64,000 nt of DNA. Source: a gamma proteobacterium HIMB55 (GTDB taxonomy: Bacteria > Pseudomonadota > Gammaproteobacteria > Pseudomonadales > Halieaceae). Positions 55,257 through 63,089 of this stretch are shown here, piece by piece. Every line of letters starts with the position of its first letter. Within the stretch, counting starts at the first letter, position 1. The DNA is taken from the NCBI GenBank assembly GCA_000227505.4, contig AGIF02000001.1:62001-126000 (forward strand), read 5' to 3'. The position numbers and the translations under genes are program-made. The notes beneath the pieces are model-generated. The model saw only the letters and a list, made by a program, of their open reading frames with translations, searched no databases and was not told where the DNA came from.

Positions 55257-55985
55257 ATGGCCGAGACGGTTTTGATAATGGGCGCGGGTGCAGTCGCCGG
55301 CGTTGGAGGTGCCTTGGCGCAGAAATTTGCAGCCAATGGTCACCACATCATTGTCGCAGGCAGGACACAATCCAAGCTCGATGGAATTGTTGAGGCTGCC
55401 ATAAGCGAGGGCGGTTCGGCTGAGGCCGTCGTTGCCGACGTCACTGCCGGCAAGGATCAAGACGCTGTGTTTGATCGAGTAAGCCAGCGCGGTGAGCCTT
55501 TAGCGGCTGTCTTGTATAACGCTGGCAGTAACTTACCCATCAAGTTTTCTGACTTGACGCCCGAGCAGTTTGACGAATTCTGGCGCATCGGTTGTTACGG
55601 TGCGTTTTTGACCGCGCGTCTTGCCCTCCCGATTTTGCAGGAACAAGGTCGCGGCTCGCTCTTTTTCACGGGGGCTTCCGCTTCAATGCGCGGTAGACCT
55701 AATTTCGCGCATTTTGCTGTGGCTAAAGCTGGCCTTCGTAATCTAGCGCAGGCGCTTGCGCGGGAGTATGGCCCTCAGGGCATCCACGTGGCTCACGTTG
55801 TAATCGACGGAATTGTAAATGGCGACATTGTTCGGGGCCGTTTTGCTGATTACCTCGATGCATTGGGGGACGATGGCGCACTGGAGCCGCGTGCGATTGC
55901 CGAGGCGTTTTGGGCGTTGCATCAACAGCATCCCTCGGCCTGGAGTCATGAGCTAGACCTCAGGCCTTATAAAGAGAGCTGGTAG
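55257..55985 (+). CDS. SDR family protein with Phe at the usual catalytic Tyr position
   Basis: 242 aa from the ATG at 55257, with ribosome site GGAAAGGTGAAGGG; an earlier TTG at 55230 is not favoured. Rossmann motif LIMGAGAVAGVGGALAQKF, NAG in LYNAGSN and the catalytic Ser in FTGASASMRG are present, but the YxxxK motif reads FAVAK, so Phe replaces Tyr. The tail AREYGPQGIHVAHVVIDGIV defines a subgroup in which this change is common. It may act on CoA esters or have a different role. Next to the acyl-CoA dehydrogenase on the same strand, 81 bp later. Confidence 0.82.
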   Translation: MAETVLIMGAGAVAGVGGALAQKFAANGHHIIVAGRTQSKLDGIVEAAISEGGSAEAVVADVTAGKDQDAVFDRVSQRGEPLAAVLYNAGSNLPIKFSDLTPEQFDEFWRIGCYGAFLTARLALPILQEQGRGSLFFTGASASMRGRPNFAHFAVAKAGLRNLAQALAREYGPQGIHVAHVVIDGIVNGDIVRGRFADYLDALGDDGALEPRAIAEAFWALHQQHPSAWSHELDLRPYKESW

Positions 55986-56051
55986 GTCACGAACTGCGAG
56001 CCACTGAGTTGATTCAGGGCTATTTCATTTAAGTCCATTGGGTGTTTTTCC

Positions 56052-56477
56052 GTGACAACAAAAGGTCATTGTCTTTGCAAAAAAGTGACGTGGGAGTTCG
56101 AAGGGGCCGTCACTTGGCAGTGCTATTGCCACTGCGATGATTGTCGGCGCAATTGCGGAGCGCCCGTGGTCGCGTGGCTAGGCGTACCGCTAAAGAATTT
56201 TGAATGGACTGGAGAGAACCCCAACACATTTGAAAGCTCCAAAGGTGTTTTTAGACACTTCTGCGGTCAGTGCGGCTCCCCCATAGGTTTTGAGGCTGAT
56301 CACTACCCGGGAGGTATGCACTTATATGCAGGCTCTCTTGAAAACCCATCTGACTTTGAACCGACTTTCCATGTGAATTACGGCAGTAAACTTCACTGGC
56401 TCGATCTTGAAGATGAACATGAGAGGTACGAGAGTACTCTTGCTAAGTCCAACAAGGATCTAGCTGACTACGATTGA
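56052..56477 (+). CDS. GFA/CENP-V-type zinc-binding family protein
   Basis: 141 aa, GTG start. Zinc ligands are arranged as in the GFA family: GHCLCKKV, CYCHCDDCRRNCG and FCGQCGSPIGF. The family is named after a glutathione-dependent formaldehyde-activating enzyme, but most members have unknown substrates. A typical small cytoplasmic protein; 66 bp after the SDR gene and probably the last native gene before the att-like repeat. Confidence 0.87.
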   Translation: MTTKGHCLCKKVTWEFEGAVTWQCYCHCDDCRRNCGAPVVAWLGVPLKNFEWTGENPNTFESSKGVFRHFCGQCGSPIGFEADHYPGGMHLYAGSLENPSDFEPTFHVNYGSKLHWLDLEDEHERYESTLAKSNKDLADYD

Positions 56478-56874
56478 GTCACCCTCTGTTTCCTTGCTTT
56501 CGCTTTCATGGTTTTGGTGGTGAGACGCCACAGTATTCGTCTTGTCTTTCATGGCACGAAGCTCACGATGGCAAAGCGCTTATTCGATAGTTTTTGAGTT
56601 TGGTGCCCAGGAGAGGAGTTCGATGCCTTTCAAATGAAAATAGACCGCTTCAGCGATGTGCATTAACTGGGAAATCAGAAGGATTATTGATTAGAAAATC
56701 AAATGCGTCCAAAGATCGAAGAGTTTTTGTCGTTTGTCGACACGCTGATGAACACCCTTCGGGAGCACTAACCCCTGCAATAGGTAGACGGGAAGCGCGA
56801 TGCCATATTCGGTTCTAGCCGGCCACGCCGGTGAAGGATTCTCGCCTCGAACGGCCGCTATCCGCAGCTTGCCC
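56478..56874. other. 397-bp region with the distal att-like repeat
   Basis: No gene seen. It contains the 17-bp copy of the tRNA-Leu 3' end at 56601-56617. To its right lies the downstream end of the HSL-type hydrolase gene, to its left the end of the GFA gene. Short open readings on both strands have no supporting ribosome site. Confidence 0.6.
56601..56617 (-). repeat. att-like direct repeat of the tRNA-Leu 3' end (distal copy)
   Basis: Identical over 17 bp to the 3' end of tRNA-Leu(CAG), including CCA, found at 62880-62896, in the same orientation; identity stops on both sides. Site-specific integration into a tRNA 3' end leaves exactly such a copy at the far end of the inserted DNA, on the downstream side of the tRNA, as here. 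Confidence 0.8.
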
Positions 56875-57774
56875 TTAGGCGAGCATGGAATTGATTTTTT
56901 GTGCAACCGCGGCCAGCGCCTCACGCCCCTGCTTCAACATCGGCCAGTAATATTGAAAAACGTGGAACAAGTCCGGATAAATTTCCAACTCGGCCGTCAC
57001 GCCAGCGGCTTTCGCTTTAGCCTGCAAGTTACGGCTGTCATCGAGCAGCAGCTCATTGTCACCGACTTGGATATATAGCGGTGTGAGGTCGGTCATGTCG
57101 CCGAAAAGCGGTGACACCGGCGCCTTCTTACTCTCTTCGGGCCTACTGTAGAGGGAGGCCAGTCCAGCCAATTGCTCAAACGTCACCATCGGGTCGACAG
57201 CTTTGCGTGTTTGATAGCTTTCAGAGGATACGCTCATATCGACCCAAGGTGACATCATTATGGCACCGGCGGGTAAGGGGGTACCTTCGTCACGCAGTTT
57301 CAACATTAATGCCAAAGCCAAACCGCCACCCGCACTGTCGCCACCCAAGACGATGTCCGAACTGCTCAAACTGCTTTCAAGTAATGCCATGTAGGCGGCG
57401 TGAGCGTCTTCGAGCGCAGCCGGAAAAGGGTTCTCGGGAGCCAAGCGGTAATCCACCCCCCAATGCGTAACACCGCTATCGACCGCTAAACGCGCAATGA
57501 GATGACGATGTGATAGGCTTGAACCGAACACATAACCGCCGCCGTGAAAATATAACACGGCCTTACCGGCAGGTGCATTCTCGGGCGTAATTTTGCGGGC
57601 CAGCACGCCACCTAAAGAAGTCTCGCCGATATTATGAGGTTCCTCAGGTAAGGGCATCATATCAGCCGCCGCGTCAAAACCGGCGCGCTGGTCTTCGACC
57701 GACAAATCGGCCGGTGTGTTGGCCGCTTGTTCAGCCAGCATAGCCAAGACTGTTTGCAATTCACTAGTGCTCAT
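56875..57774 (-). CDS. alpha/beta hydrolase, hormone-sensitive-lipase (family IV) type
   Basis: 299 aa, cytoplasmic. The oxyanion-hole motif YFHGGGYVFGS, nucleophile motif LGGDSAGGGLAL, the acid in YIQVGDNELLLDDS and the His in YPDLFHVFQYYW complete the catalytic set of HSL-type esterases (short acyl esters and lactones). It is the last gene of the island operon, 40 bp after the Baeyer-Villiger monooxygenase gene, and could hydrolyse the ester or lactone that enzyme makes. Confidence 0.88.
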   Translation of the reverse strand: MSTSELQTVLAMLAEQAANTPADLSVEDQRAGFDAAADMMPLPEEPHNIGETSLGGVLARKITPENAPAGKAVLYFHGGGYVFGSSLSHRHLIARLAVDSGVTHWGVDYRLAPENPFPAALEDAHAAYMALLESSLSSSDIVLGGDSAGGGLALALMLKLRDEGTPLPAGAIMMSPWVDMSVSSESYQTRKAVDPMVTFEQLAGLASLYSRPEESKKAPVSPLFGDMTDLTPLYIQVGDNELLLDDSRNLQAKAKAAGVTAELEIYPDLFHVFQYYWPMLKQGREALAAVAQKINSMLA

Positions 57775-57814
57775 CTCATTCTCCTAATCGCTCCAGAAGA
57801 CAATCTCCGACCGC

Positions 57815-59269
57815 CTAGCTGCTGGTGATATATTCCTCGAAGTCGGCTTTCTTCAACTCTTTGCGAAAGCGCGCACCGGTAAACGGCCAAGCCGACGGAA
57901 TGCCGTTTTTGCCGGTGTACCAGTTCGTGCAGCCGGTCATCCAAATCGTATCCGGCATTGCGGCATAAACCATTTGATTGAATGAATCAGTGGCGTCGGT
58001 TTTGGCATCAATGGTTTTGATGTCATTTCTGACGGCCTGCTTGATGCAATCGACGATATAATCGATTTGCGTTTCAACAATGCTGATGGCAGAGAAATTA
58101 CCGATTGGGCTTTGCGGCCCAAGTGTGAAAAAGAAATTCGGAAAGCCCGGCACAGCAACAGTACGCAGCGCGTAGGGGCCATCTTTCCATGCATTGTTCA
58201 ATGTCATGCCTTGTGCATTGGTCATGTCCAGCGGGCGGAAATAAGCATGCGCGTCATAACCGGTGGCCATGATTAACACATCCAGCTCATGCGCCTCACC
58301 ATCTTTGGTGTGAACTTTATTACCGTCAATTTTCTGAATATTGCCGTCAACAATGCTGACATTGTCTTGCTGAATGGCGCCGTAATATGACGTGCTCATC
58401 ACCAATCGCTTACATAGCGGCTCGAAATCCGGTGTCAAACGCTCCCGAAGGACCGGGTCTTTCACCGTCTTCAGGTTTTGCTTGCACGCCCAGCCCATCA
58501 GATTGCGTTGCCAGCCCGGCTTAATGACGGCTTTTGCAAATAGGTTTTCAAACACCACGCGGTAGAAAGTATGGCCGAAGCTAGCCAGTGCAGGGAACCA
58601 ACGCGTCAGTGTGCGTTCGACAGCTGTATATTTGCGGTCGGGTAGGGGGAATATCCATTGCGGGGTACGCAAAAACATTTTCAAATCGACATTGTCGGCG
58701 GCCAATGACGAGACAATTTGTGCCGCGGTCGAGCCATTGCCGATAAGGCCGACTTTTTTCCCGGCCAGTTCGACATCATGATCCCAGCGCGCCGAGTGAA
58801 AGGCGTCGCCCGTAAAGTCGTCTAGCCCGTCAATATCCGGATAGGTCGGGTGATAGAGAAGACCGCAACAGGCAATCACATAATCATGCACCAGCGTCTC
58901 ACCATCTTGCATTTTGATGGTCCATTGTTCGCCATCATGCTTGCAATCCACCACTTCCTTATTGAAGGAAATATATTTGCGGACCTCATATTTCTCGGCG
59001 ATCGACTGCAGATATTGCTGAATTTCAGCTCCTTGCGGCAGGCGTGCACTCCAGTCACCATTCGGCTCATTTTCGTAAGTGTAGTAGTGCGAAGGTACAT
59101 CACAAGCAATACCCGGATAAGTATTGATGCGCCATGTGCCCCCCAAATCATCGTCTTTTTCATAGATATGAAAGTCATGAAATCCTGATTTCAAAAGACG
59201 CATGGCAACCAGAATGCCGGACATGCCAGCGCCGATAATGAGAATTTTCGGCTGCCTATTGACCGCCAT
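57815..59269 (-). CDS. flavin monooxygenase, type I Baeyer-Villiger type
   Basis: 484 aa. It uses FAD, NADPH and oxygen to insert an oxygen next to a ketone carbonyl, giving an ester or lactone. Two Rossmann motifs, IIGAGMSGILVAMRLL and VGLIGNGSTAAQIVSSLA, flank the Baeyer-Villiger fingerprint F-x-G-x3-H-x3-W-D, seen as FTGDAFHSARWD (about residues 152-163). The ATG overlaps the DUF3237 stop by one base (TAATG). The sequence continues normally to a complete C-terminus. The ketone substrate is unknown. Confidence 0.9.
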   Translation of the reverse strand: MAVNRQPKILIIGAGMSGILVAMRLLKSGFHDFHIYEKDDDLGGTWRINTYPGIACDVPSHYYTYENEPNGDWSARLPQGAEIQQYLQSIAEKYEVRKYISFNKEVVDCKHDGEQWTIKMQDGETLVHDYVIACCGLLYHPTYPDIDGLDDFTGDAFHSARWDHDVELAGKKVGLIGNGSTAAQIVSSLAADNVDLKMFLRTPQWIFPLPDRKYTAVERTLTRWFPALASFGHTFYRVVFENLFAKAVIKPGWQRNLMGWACKQNLKTVKDPVLRERLTPDFEPLCKRLVMSTSYYGAIQQDNVSIVDGNIQKIDGNKVHTKDGEAHELDVLIMATGYDAHAYFRPLDMTNAQGMTLNNAWKDGPYALRTVAVPGFPNFFFTLGPQSPIGNFSAISIVETQIDYIVDCIKQAVRNDIKTIDAKTDATDSFNQMVYAAMPDTIWMTGCTNWYTGKNGIPSAWPFTGARFRKELKKADFEEYITSS

Positions 59270-59724
59270 TACAGCACCTCAAAAATATCATAAACAACTT
59301 TACCGCCGCCAAAGCGGCGCATTTTGCCGACTGTTGCGATATTGTTTAGCCAAGCATATTTTTCTGAAGCGGTTTCAAAATAAGGCGTTGCACGGAAATA
59401 CATATCCTCACCGTCAATCTCTTCGCCTTTTTCCATGGCTTCGGCAATGTGCGGCTCCATGCGAAGCACGCCATTGTAAAAGCAGTGAATGGCCGAGCCA
59501 TCATCGCCATGAAACAGCAGGCGCACATCCAGCTTCCAATTGCCGTTCGGTTGCAGGCGGATCCAGTCGCCACCCGGACCAACCAGCTTTGCATTAAAGC
59601 GCGGGCTCTCAATCCAGGCACCTTCAACGTTGAAAATCATCAAATTATCAAGCGCCATATTGGGCTCAGGAATGGTGCCATGCATTGCGCACAGCCATCG
59701 GGTTTCGAGTTTCAAATCTTCCAT
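59269..59724 (-). CDS. DUF3237 family protein
   Basis: 151 aa. The beta-barrel family is recognised from VEGAWIESPRFNAKLVGPGG, DWIRLQPNGNWKLDVRLLFH and the final YFRATPYFETASEKYAWLNN. DUF3237 proteins often accompany oxidoreductases in degradative clusters but have no settled activity; they may bind a hydrophobic intermediate. It overlaps the Baeyer-Villiger gene by one base and lies 11 bp after the P450 gene. Confidence 0.85.
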   Translation of the reverse strand: MEDLKLETRWLCAMHGTIPEPNMALDNLMIFNVEGAWIESPRFNAKLVGPGGDWIRLQPNGNWKLDVRLLFHGDDGSAIHCFYNGVLRMEPHIAEAMEKGEEIDGEDMYFRATPYFETASEKYAWLNNIATVGKMRRFGGGKVVYDIFEVL

Positions 59725-59735
59725 GGTTTGCTCCC

Positions 59736-60953
59736 TTAGTTGAATTCAATTGGATAACTGGCCATCACGCGGAAAAACGAGTGCGACCATTCAATGTCTC
59801 CGGCCTTAATGTCTATATCTTTGGTGCGTTGGGCGAGGGCATCGAACACATAACGTGCTTCCATTTTGGCCAACCGATTGCCGAGGCAGAAATGCGGACC
59901 GCCACCGAAGGATTGGTGCGCTATATCCTCACGCTCAATGTCGAAACGGTCAGGGTCGACAAATCGTTCAGGGTCGCGATTGGCTGCGCCCAGCAATTGC
60001 CAAATGACGGCCTCGGCCGGCAGCGTCACGCCGCTGACCTCATAAGGTTGTTCCAGCACTCGCCAGTTGAACAGAATCGGCGTGTCATAACGAAGGCATT
60101 CATCCGTCGCATTGGAAACAAGCCGCGGATTTTCACGCAGTTTGGCAAGCTGGTCAGGGTTCTCTACAAATGCGCGTATGCCATTCCCCAGAAGGCCGAT
60201 GGTCGTTTCATACCCGGCGACGATGACGCCAACGGCTTGGATGATAAGCTCATCATCATTAAATTTATCGCCACCCTCGGATGTCATAATCATGGAACTG
60301 AGCAAATCATCACCAAGATTTTTTTTGCGTTCAGCAATCAGTGCGCGGAAATAATCCTCCATCGCTGCCCCGGCATTGCGCGTTCGCTCCTGCACATCCG
60401 GCGGCAAGAACTTGGCGAAGAACGCATTGGTGCGCGCTGCTGTCCATTCATTGAAAACCCCTCGATCCTGCATGGGCACGCCCATAATCTGACAAATCAT
60501 GCGCGACGGCACTTCATGTGCCAATGCCGGTATCACATCCATACCGCCCTCAGCCAGAGCTTTGTCCATAGCGGCGGAGACAGTTTTTTCAACTTCTTCT
60601 TCCATCAGATTTATGGTTTTCTGACCAAATGATTTTTGCACCAGGAAGCGCAAACGACGATGCGCATCGCCGTCCTTATTCAGCATAAACTCCAGAAAGC
60701 TGCCTTTTCGATCCAACGGGTCGAAATTCGGGCTTTCGCCACGCATGTCGGTCATGCTGGTTGGCGCGTCGGTGAAAATCGCCTTCACATCGTCATAGCG
60801 ACTAATGCGCCACGTACCGACCGGGGTCAGATTGACCGGCTCTGTTTCTCGCAAATGGGCTAGTTTCGGATATGGGTCATCACGAAAATTCGGGTCAAAA
60901 AAATCGGCATCAACCCAATTCCCAATCGCCGCTTGTACTGTCTCAGTCATCAT
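59736..60953 (-). CDS. cytochrome P450
   Basis: 405 aa, soluble bacterial type. Heme-ligand motif FGGGPHFCLGNRLAKMEARY with the Cys, I-helix VIVAGYETTIGLLGN, and ExxR as ECLRYD. It should hydroxylate an unactivated C-H bond using oxygen and two electrons. No ferredoxin or ferredoxin reductase gene is in the island, so electrons must come from elsewhere. 6 bp after the SDR gene on the same strand. The family number cannot be assigned without alignment. Confidence 0.93.
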   Translation of the reverse strand: MMTETVQAAIGNWVDADFFDPNFRDDPYPKLAHLRETEPVNLTPVGTWRISRYDDVKAIFTDAPTSMTDMRGESPNFDPLDRKGSFLEFMLNKDGDAHRRLRFLVQKSFGQKTINLMEEEVEKTVSAAMDKALAEGGMDVIPALAHEVPSRMICQIMGVPMQDRGVFNEWTAARTNAFFAKFLPPDVQERTRNAGAAMEDYFRALIAERKKNLGDDLLSSMIMTSEGGDKFNDDELIIQAVGVIVAGYETTIGLLGNGIRAFVENPDQLAKLRENPRLVSNATDECLRYDTPILFNWRVLEQPYEVSGVTLPAEAVIWQLLGAANRDPERFVDPDRFDIEREDIAHQSFGGGPHFCLGNRLAKMEARYVFDALAQRTKDIDIKAGDIEWSHSFFRVMASYPIEFN

Positions 60954-60959
60954 TGTCTC

Positions 60960-61709
60960 CTAATGTGCGGTCCAGCCGCCATCGACGGGCATGGCGACGC
61001 CGGTCATGAAGCTCGCTTCGTCCGACAATAGCCAGCACGCGGCATTGGCAATTTCTTCAGGCTTGGCGAGGCGTTTTTGCGCAGCCATCTCGCTCAACAT
61101 ATCTTCGGTGACACCGGCTTCCAGCAAATGTGTCAAAATCGGCGTGTAGGTGGCGCCCGGGCAAATAGCATTGACGCGCACTTTTTCCGGTGCCGCTTCC
61201 AAAGCCGCGGCTTTGGTCATGCCGACAACCGCATGTTTGGTGCCGCTATAAGCGCCTTGCATGGCCAGTCCGACAAGACCGGCGACAGAGGCATTATTGA
61301 CGATCGAACCGCCGCCATTGGCTTTCATATGCGCCAATTGGTGTTTCATGCACAGCCAGACGCCCTTCATATTGATGGATACGATACGATCGAAATCAGC
61401 TTCTTCAATTACCTCAAGCGGCAATGTATCAATGCCAATTCCGGCATTATTGAATGCCCCGTCAATACCGCCCAGTGCTTCAATTGTGTCTGCCATGGCC
61501 TTTTCGACTGAAGCGGCGCTGGCTACATCTGCCTCAAGAGCAATTGCTTTTTCTGATGAATTGGCCGCTATTGCCCCGCAAGCAGCCTTATCAATGTCCC
61601 ATAGGGCGACTGATGCCCCGCTTGCAATCAGTGCCTCTGTTGTTGCTTTTCCGATGCCGGTTGCGGCACCGGTGACGATAATTTTGCGTCCTTGAAAACT
61701 CTTTGCCAT
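60960..61709 (-). CDS. SDR family alcohol dehydrogenase/oxidoreductase
   Basis: 249 aa, classical SDR. Cofactor motif VTGAATGIGKATTEAL, Asp in WDIDK suggesting NAD preference, NNAG, catalytic Ser in VNNASVAGLV and the full YSGTK motif, then VRVNAICPGATYTP. It is the first gene of the island operon, so it probably oxidises the alcohol made by the P450 to a ketone. The start follows a leader with operator-like repeats. Confidence 0.92.
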   Translation of the reverse strand: MAKSFQGRKIIVTGAATGIGKATTEALIASGASVALWDIDKAACGAIAANSSEKAIALEADVASAASVEKAMADTIEALGGIDGAFNNAGIGIDTLPLEVIEEADFDRIVSINMKGVWLCMKHQLAHMKANGGGSIVNNASVAGLVGLAMQGAYSGTKHAVVGMTKAAALEAAPEKVRVNAICPGATYTPILTHLLEAGVTEDMLSEMAAQKRLAKPEEIANAACWLLSDEASFMTGVAMPVDGGWTAH

Positions 61710-61744
61710 CTCATCCCCCTCATTTGTAAAAATAGACTAATAAT

Positions 61745-61779
61745 TCTATAAAATAGAGTCAATAATCTAAATATAGATT
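61745..61779 (+). promoter_or_regulatory. operator-like inverted repeats between the island operon and tetR
   Basis: In the 135-bp divergent, AT-rich gap lie TCTAT-AAA-ATAGA (61745-61757) and AATCTA-AATA-TAGATT (61764-61779). TetR-type regulators commonly bind such paired palindromes between their own gene and the operon they repress. Confidence 0.55.
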
Positions 61780-61844
61780 TCGAGGTCTAAATTCTGCAGA
61801 CTATTTGATATGGACAAGAATCGTTTTAATCGGCTCGACACCTT

Positions 61845-62540
61845 ATGAGCGTTATAACTACCCCTCCAAATTCTCAGCGCGGCGGCAATCGTGAGCGGAT
61901 TATTGAGGCTGCGATCGAGTTGATGAACCTGCAAGGGTCCAACATCGGTACAGCGCAAATTGCTGAACACACCGGCATCAGCCCAGGCAATATTTATTAC
62001 CATTTCAATAATTTTTCGGAGATTGCGCTGGAAGTTGTCCAGCGCTTGCGCGAGGAATTGATGCAACATCTTGCGCTACCAACATTCGGGGCGGTCAGCG
62101 CAGCTCAATTGGTCGATTATTATGCCGGCGGCGCGGCTACTTTGTGGCGTTATCGATTTGTTGTATCCGCCAGTCGGGAATTGGCAAATCGTTCGCCTGA
62201 GCTCGACACACTTTTTCAAAGCCTCACGGATGAGGGTATTGAGGCAGTCCGGCGTATTCTGGATAACTTATTTGCCAATTACCCCGGCAAGTTGCCTGTC
62301 GATGACATGCTTTGTCATCGTTTGGCGGAAAATATGTGGGTATTATGGAGCGCATGGCCTCGCCATACCCAGACCAAAGACAGGGGAAACAAGTTGACGC
62401 CGCGCATAATGGCAACCGGCATGCAGCAAGTGGCGCTGACAGTCACCCCTTATGTGGACGCCGATTTTTATAAGCAAGCAGAAGATGGCCTGCTCGCATA
62501 TATCACAGCCCTTGAGAGCCGCTTCAAAAAGAACTTATAG
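61845..62540 (+). CDS. TetR/AcrR family regulator
   Basis: 231 aa. The N-terminal helix-turn-helix domain is clear (GNRERIIEAAIELMNLQGSN, IGTAQIAEHTGISPGNIYYH FN-type, about 14-65). The rest is an all-helical ligand and dimerisation domain without a recognised subfamily. Divergent from the SDR gene, it most likely represses the oxidation operon and releases DNA when the substrate or an intermediate binds. Confidence 0.9.
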   Translation: MSVITTPPNSQRGGNRERIIEAAIELMNLQGSNIGTAQIAEHTGISPGNIYYHFNNFSEIALEVVQRLREELMQHLALPTFGAVSAAQLVDYYAGGAATLWRYRFVVSASRELANRSPELDTLFQSLTDEGIEAVRRILDNLFANYPGKLPVDDMLCHRLAENMWVLWSAWPRHTQTKDRGNKLTPRIMATGMQQVALTVTPYVDADFYKQAEDGLLAYITALESRFKKNL

Positions 62541-62879
62541 GGCTTCAGACTTGATAAGCTGGCCTGCTTATCATCACATCCGGCTCTGGCATTAGTGTAA
62601 ATCCGATCCATGAACCAAGCCCCATGTTTCGAGCCGAAGCCCGCAAGCTATAAGGGTGGGGCGGACAAATCGCAGCCAAACCTGTTCCGACCCCTACTTC
62701 AGTAACCCCGAGTTACCCCTGTTTCACGCACCGTGTGACTCGGAACTTGGGTTTTTTCTTGGTAGACCATATGGATGACCATAAATAGGATTTGCACGAG
62801 CCCATAAAACTGCTGACCTGTTGATATGATTGAAGGTCAATGGCTTGGTCCGCGAAACACGGTGCTTGAAATTTGGGAA
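62541..62879. other. 339-bp region between tetR and tRNA-Leu
   Basis: No gene seen. It contains a hairpin at 62552-62573 and otherwise short open readings without ribosome sites. If the island once had an integrase next to the tRNA, no remnant of it is recognisable here. Confidence 0.5.
62552..62573 (+). terminator. hairpin after tetR, possible terminator
   Basis: TGATAAGC (62552-62559) and GCTTATCA (62566-62573) form a perfect 8-bp stem with a 6-nt loop, 11 bp after the tetR stop codon. There is no T-run, so efficiency on the plus strand is uncertain. Confidence 0.45.
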
Positions 62880-62896
62880 TGGTGCCCAGGAGAGGA
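62880..62896 (-). repeat. att-like direct repeat (tRNA-Leu copy)
   Basis: The 3' end of the tRNA gene, identical over 17 bp to 56601-56617. It would be the attachment core at the tRNA side of the island. Confidence 0.8.
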
Positions 62897-62966
62897 CTTG
62901 AACCTCCACGCCCTTGCGAGCACTAGCACCTGAAGCTAGCGTGTCTACCAATTTCACCACCTGGGC
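62880..62966 (-). tRNA. tRNA-Leu(CAG)
   Basis: 87 nt including encoded CCA. G1 is at 62966; acceptor stem GCCCAGG pairs with CCTGGGC, discriminator A. The D arm contains AATTGGTAGACAC, the anticodon loop TTCAGGT carries CAG (complement of 62930-62932), there is a long variable arm (GTGCTCGCAAGGGCGT) and the T loop GGTTCAAGTCC. The long variable arm and similarity to E. coli tRNA-Leu(CAG) settle the identity. Its last 17 nt are repeated at 56601-56617. Confidence 0.97.
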
Positions 62967-63089
62967 AGGTAAGGCAAAACGAAGGATCGCGAGGCTACGG
63001 CTTGGACATTTATTTGTCAATCTCATGGCCGTACACTTCGCGTATATCAGGAAGCAATCCTGCTTGTTGTTACCCTTATCGGCGGACTT

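Larger units (their letters stand above)
56601..62896. mobile_element. putative tRNA-Leu-associated genomic island, about 6.3 kb
   Basis: Bounded by two 17-bp direct copies of the tRNA-Leu 3' end (56601-56617 and 62880-62896) and lying on the downstream side of the intact tRNA gene. It carries a divergent TetR gene and a five-gene oxidation cluster whose codon usage and style look unlike the flanking genes by eye. No integrase or excisionase was recognised inside, so it would be immobile or depend on a helper, or its integrase was lost. Confidence 0.65.

Noticed and set aside
59685-60632. 315-aa reading on the plus strand
   Set aside because: Lies fully antisense to the P450 gene, whose heme motif and I-helix are clear; Cys/His-rich low-quality translation.
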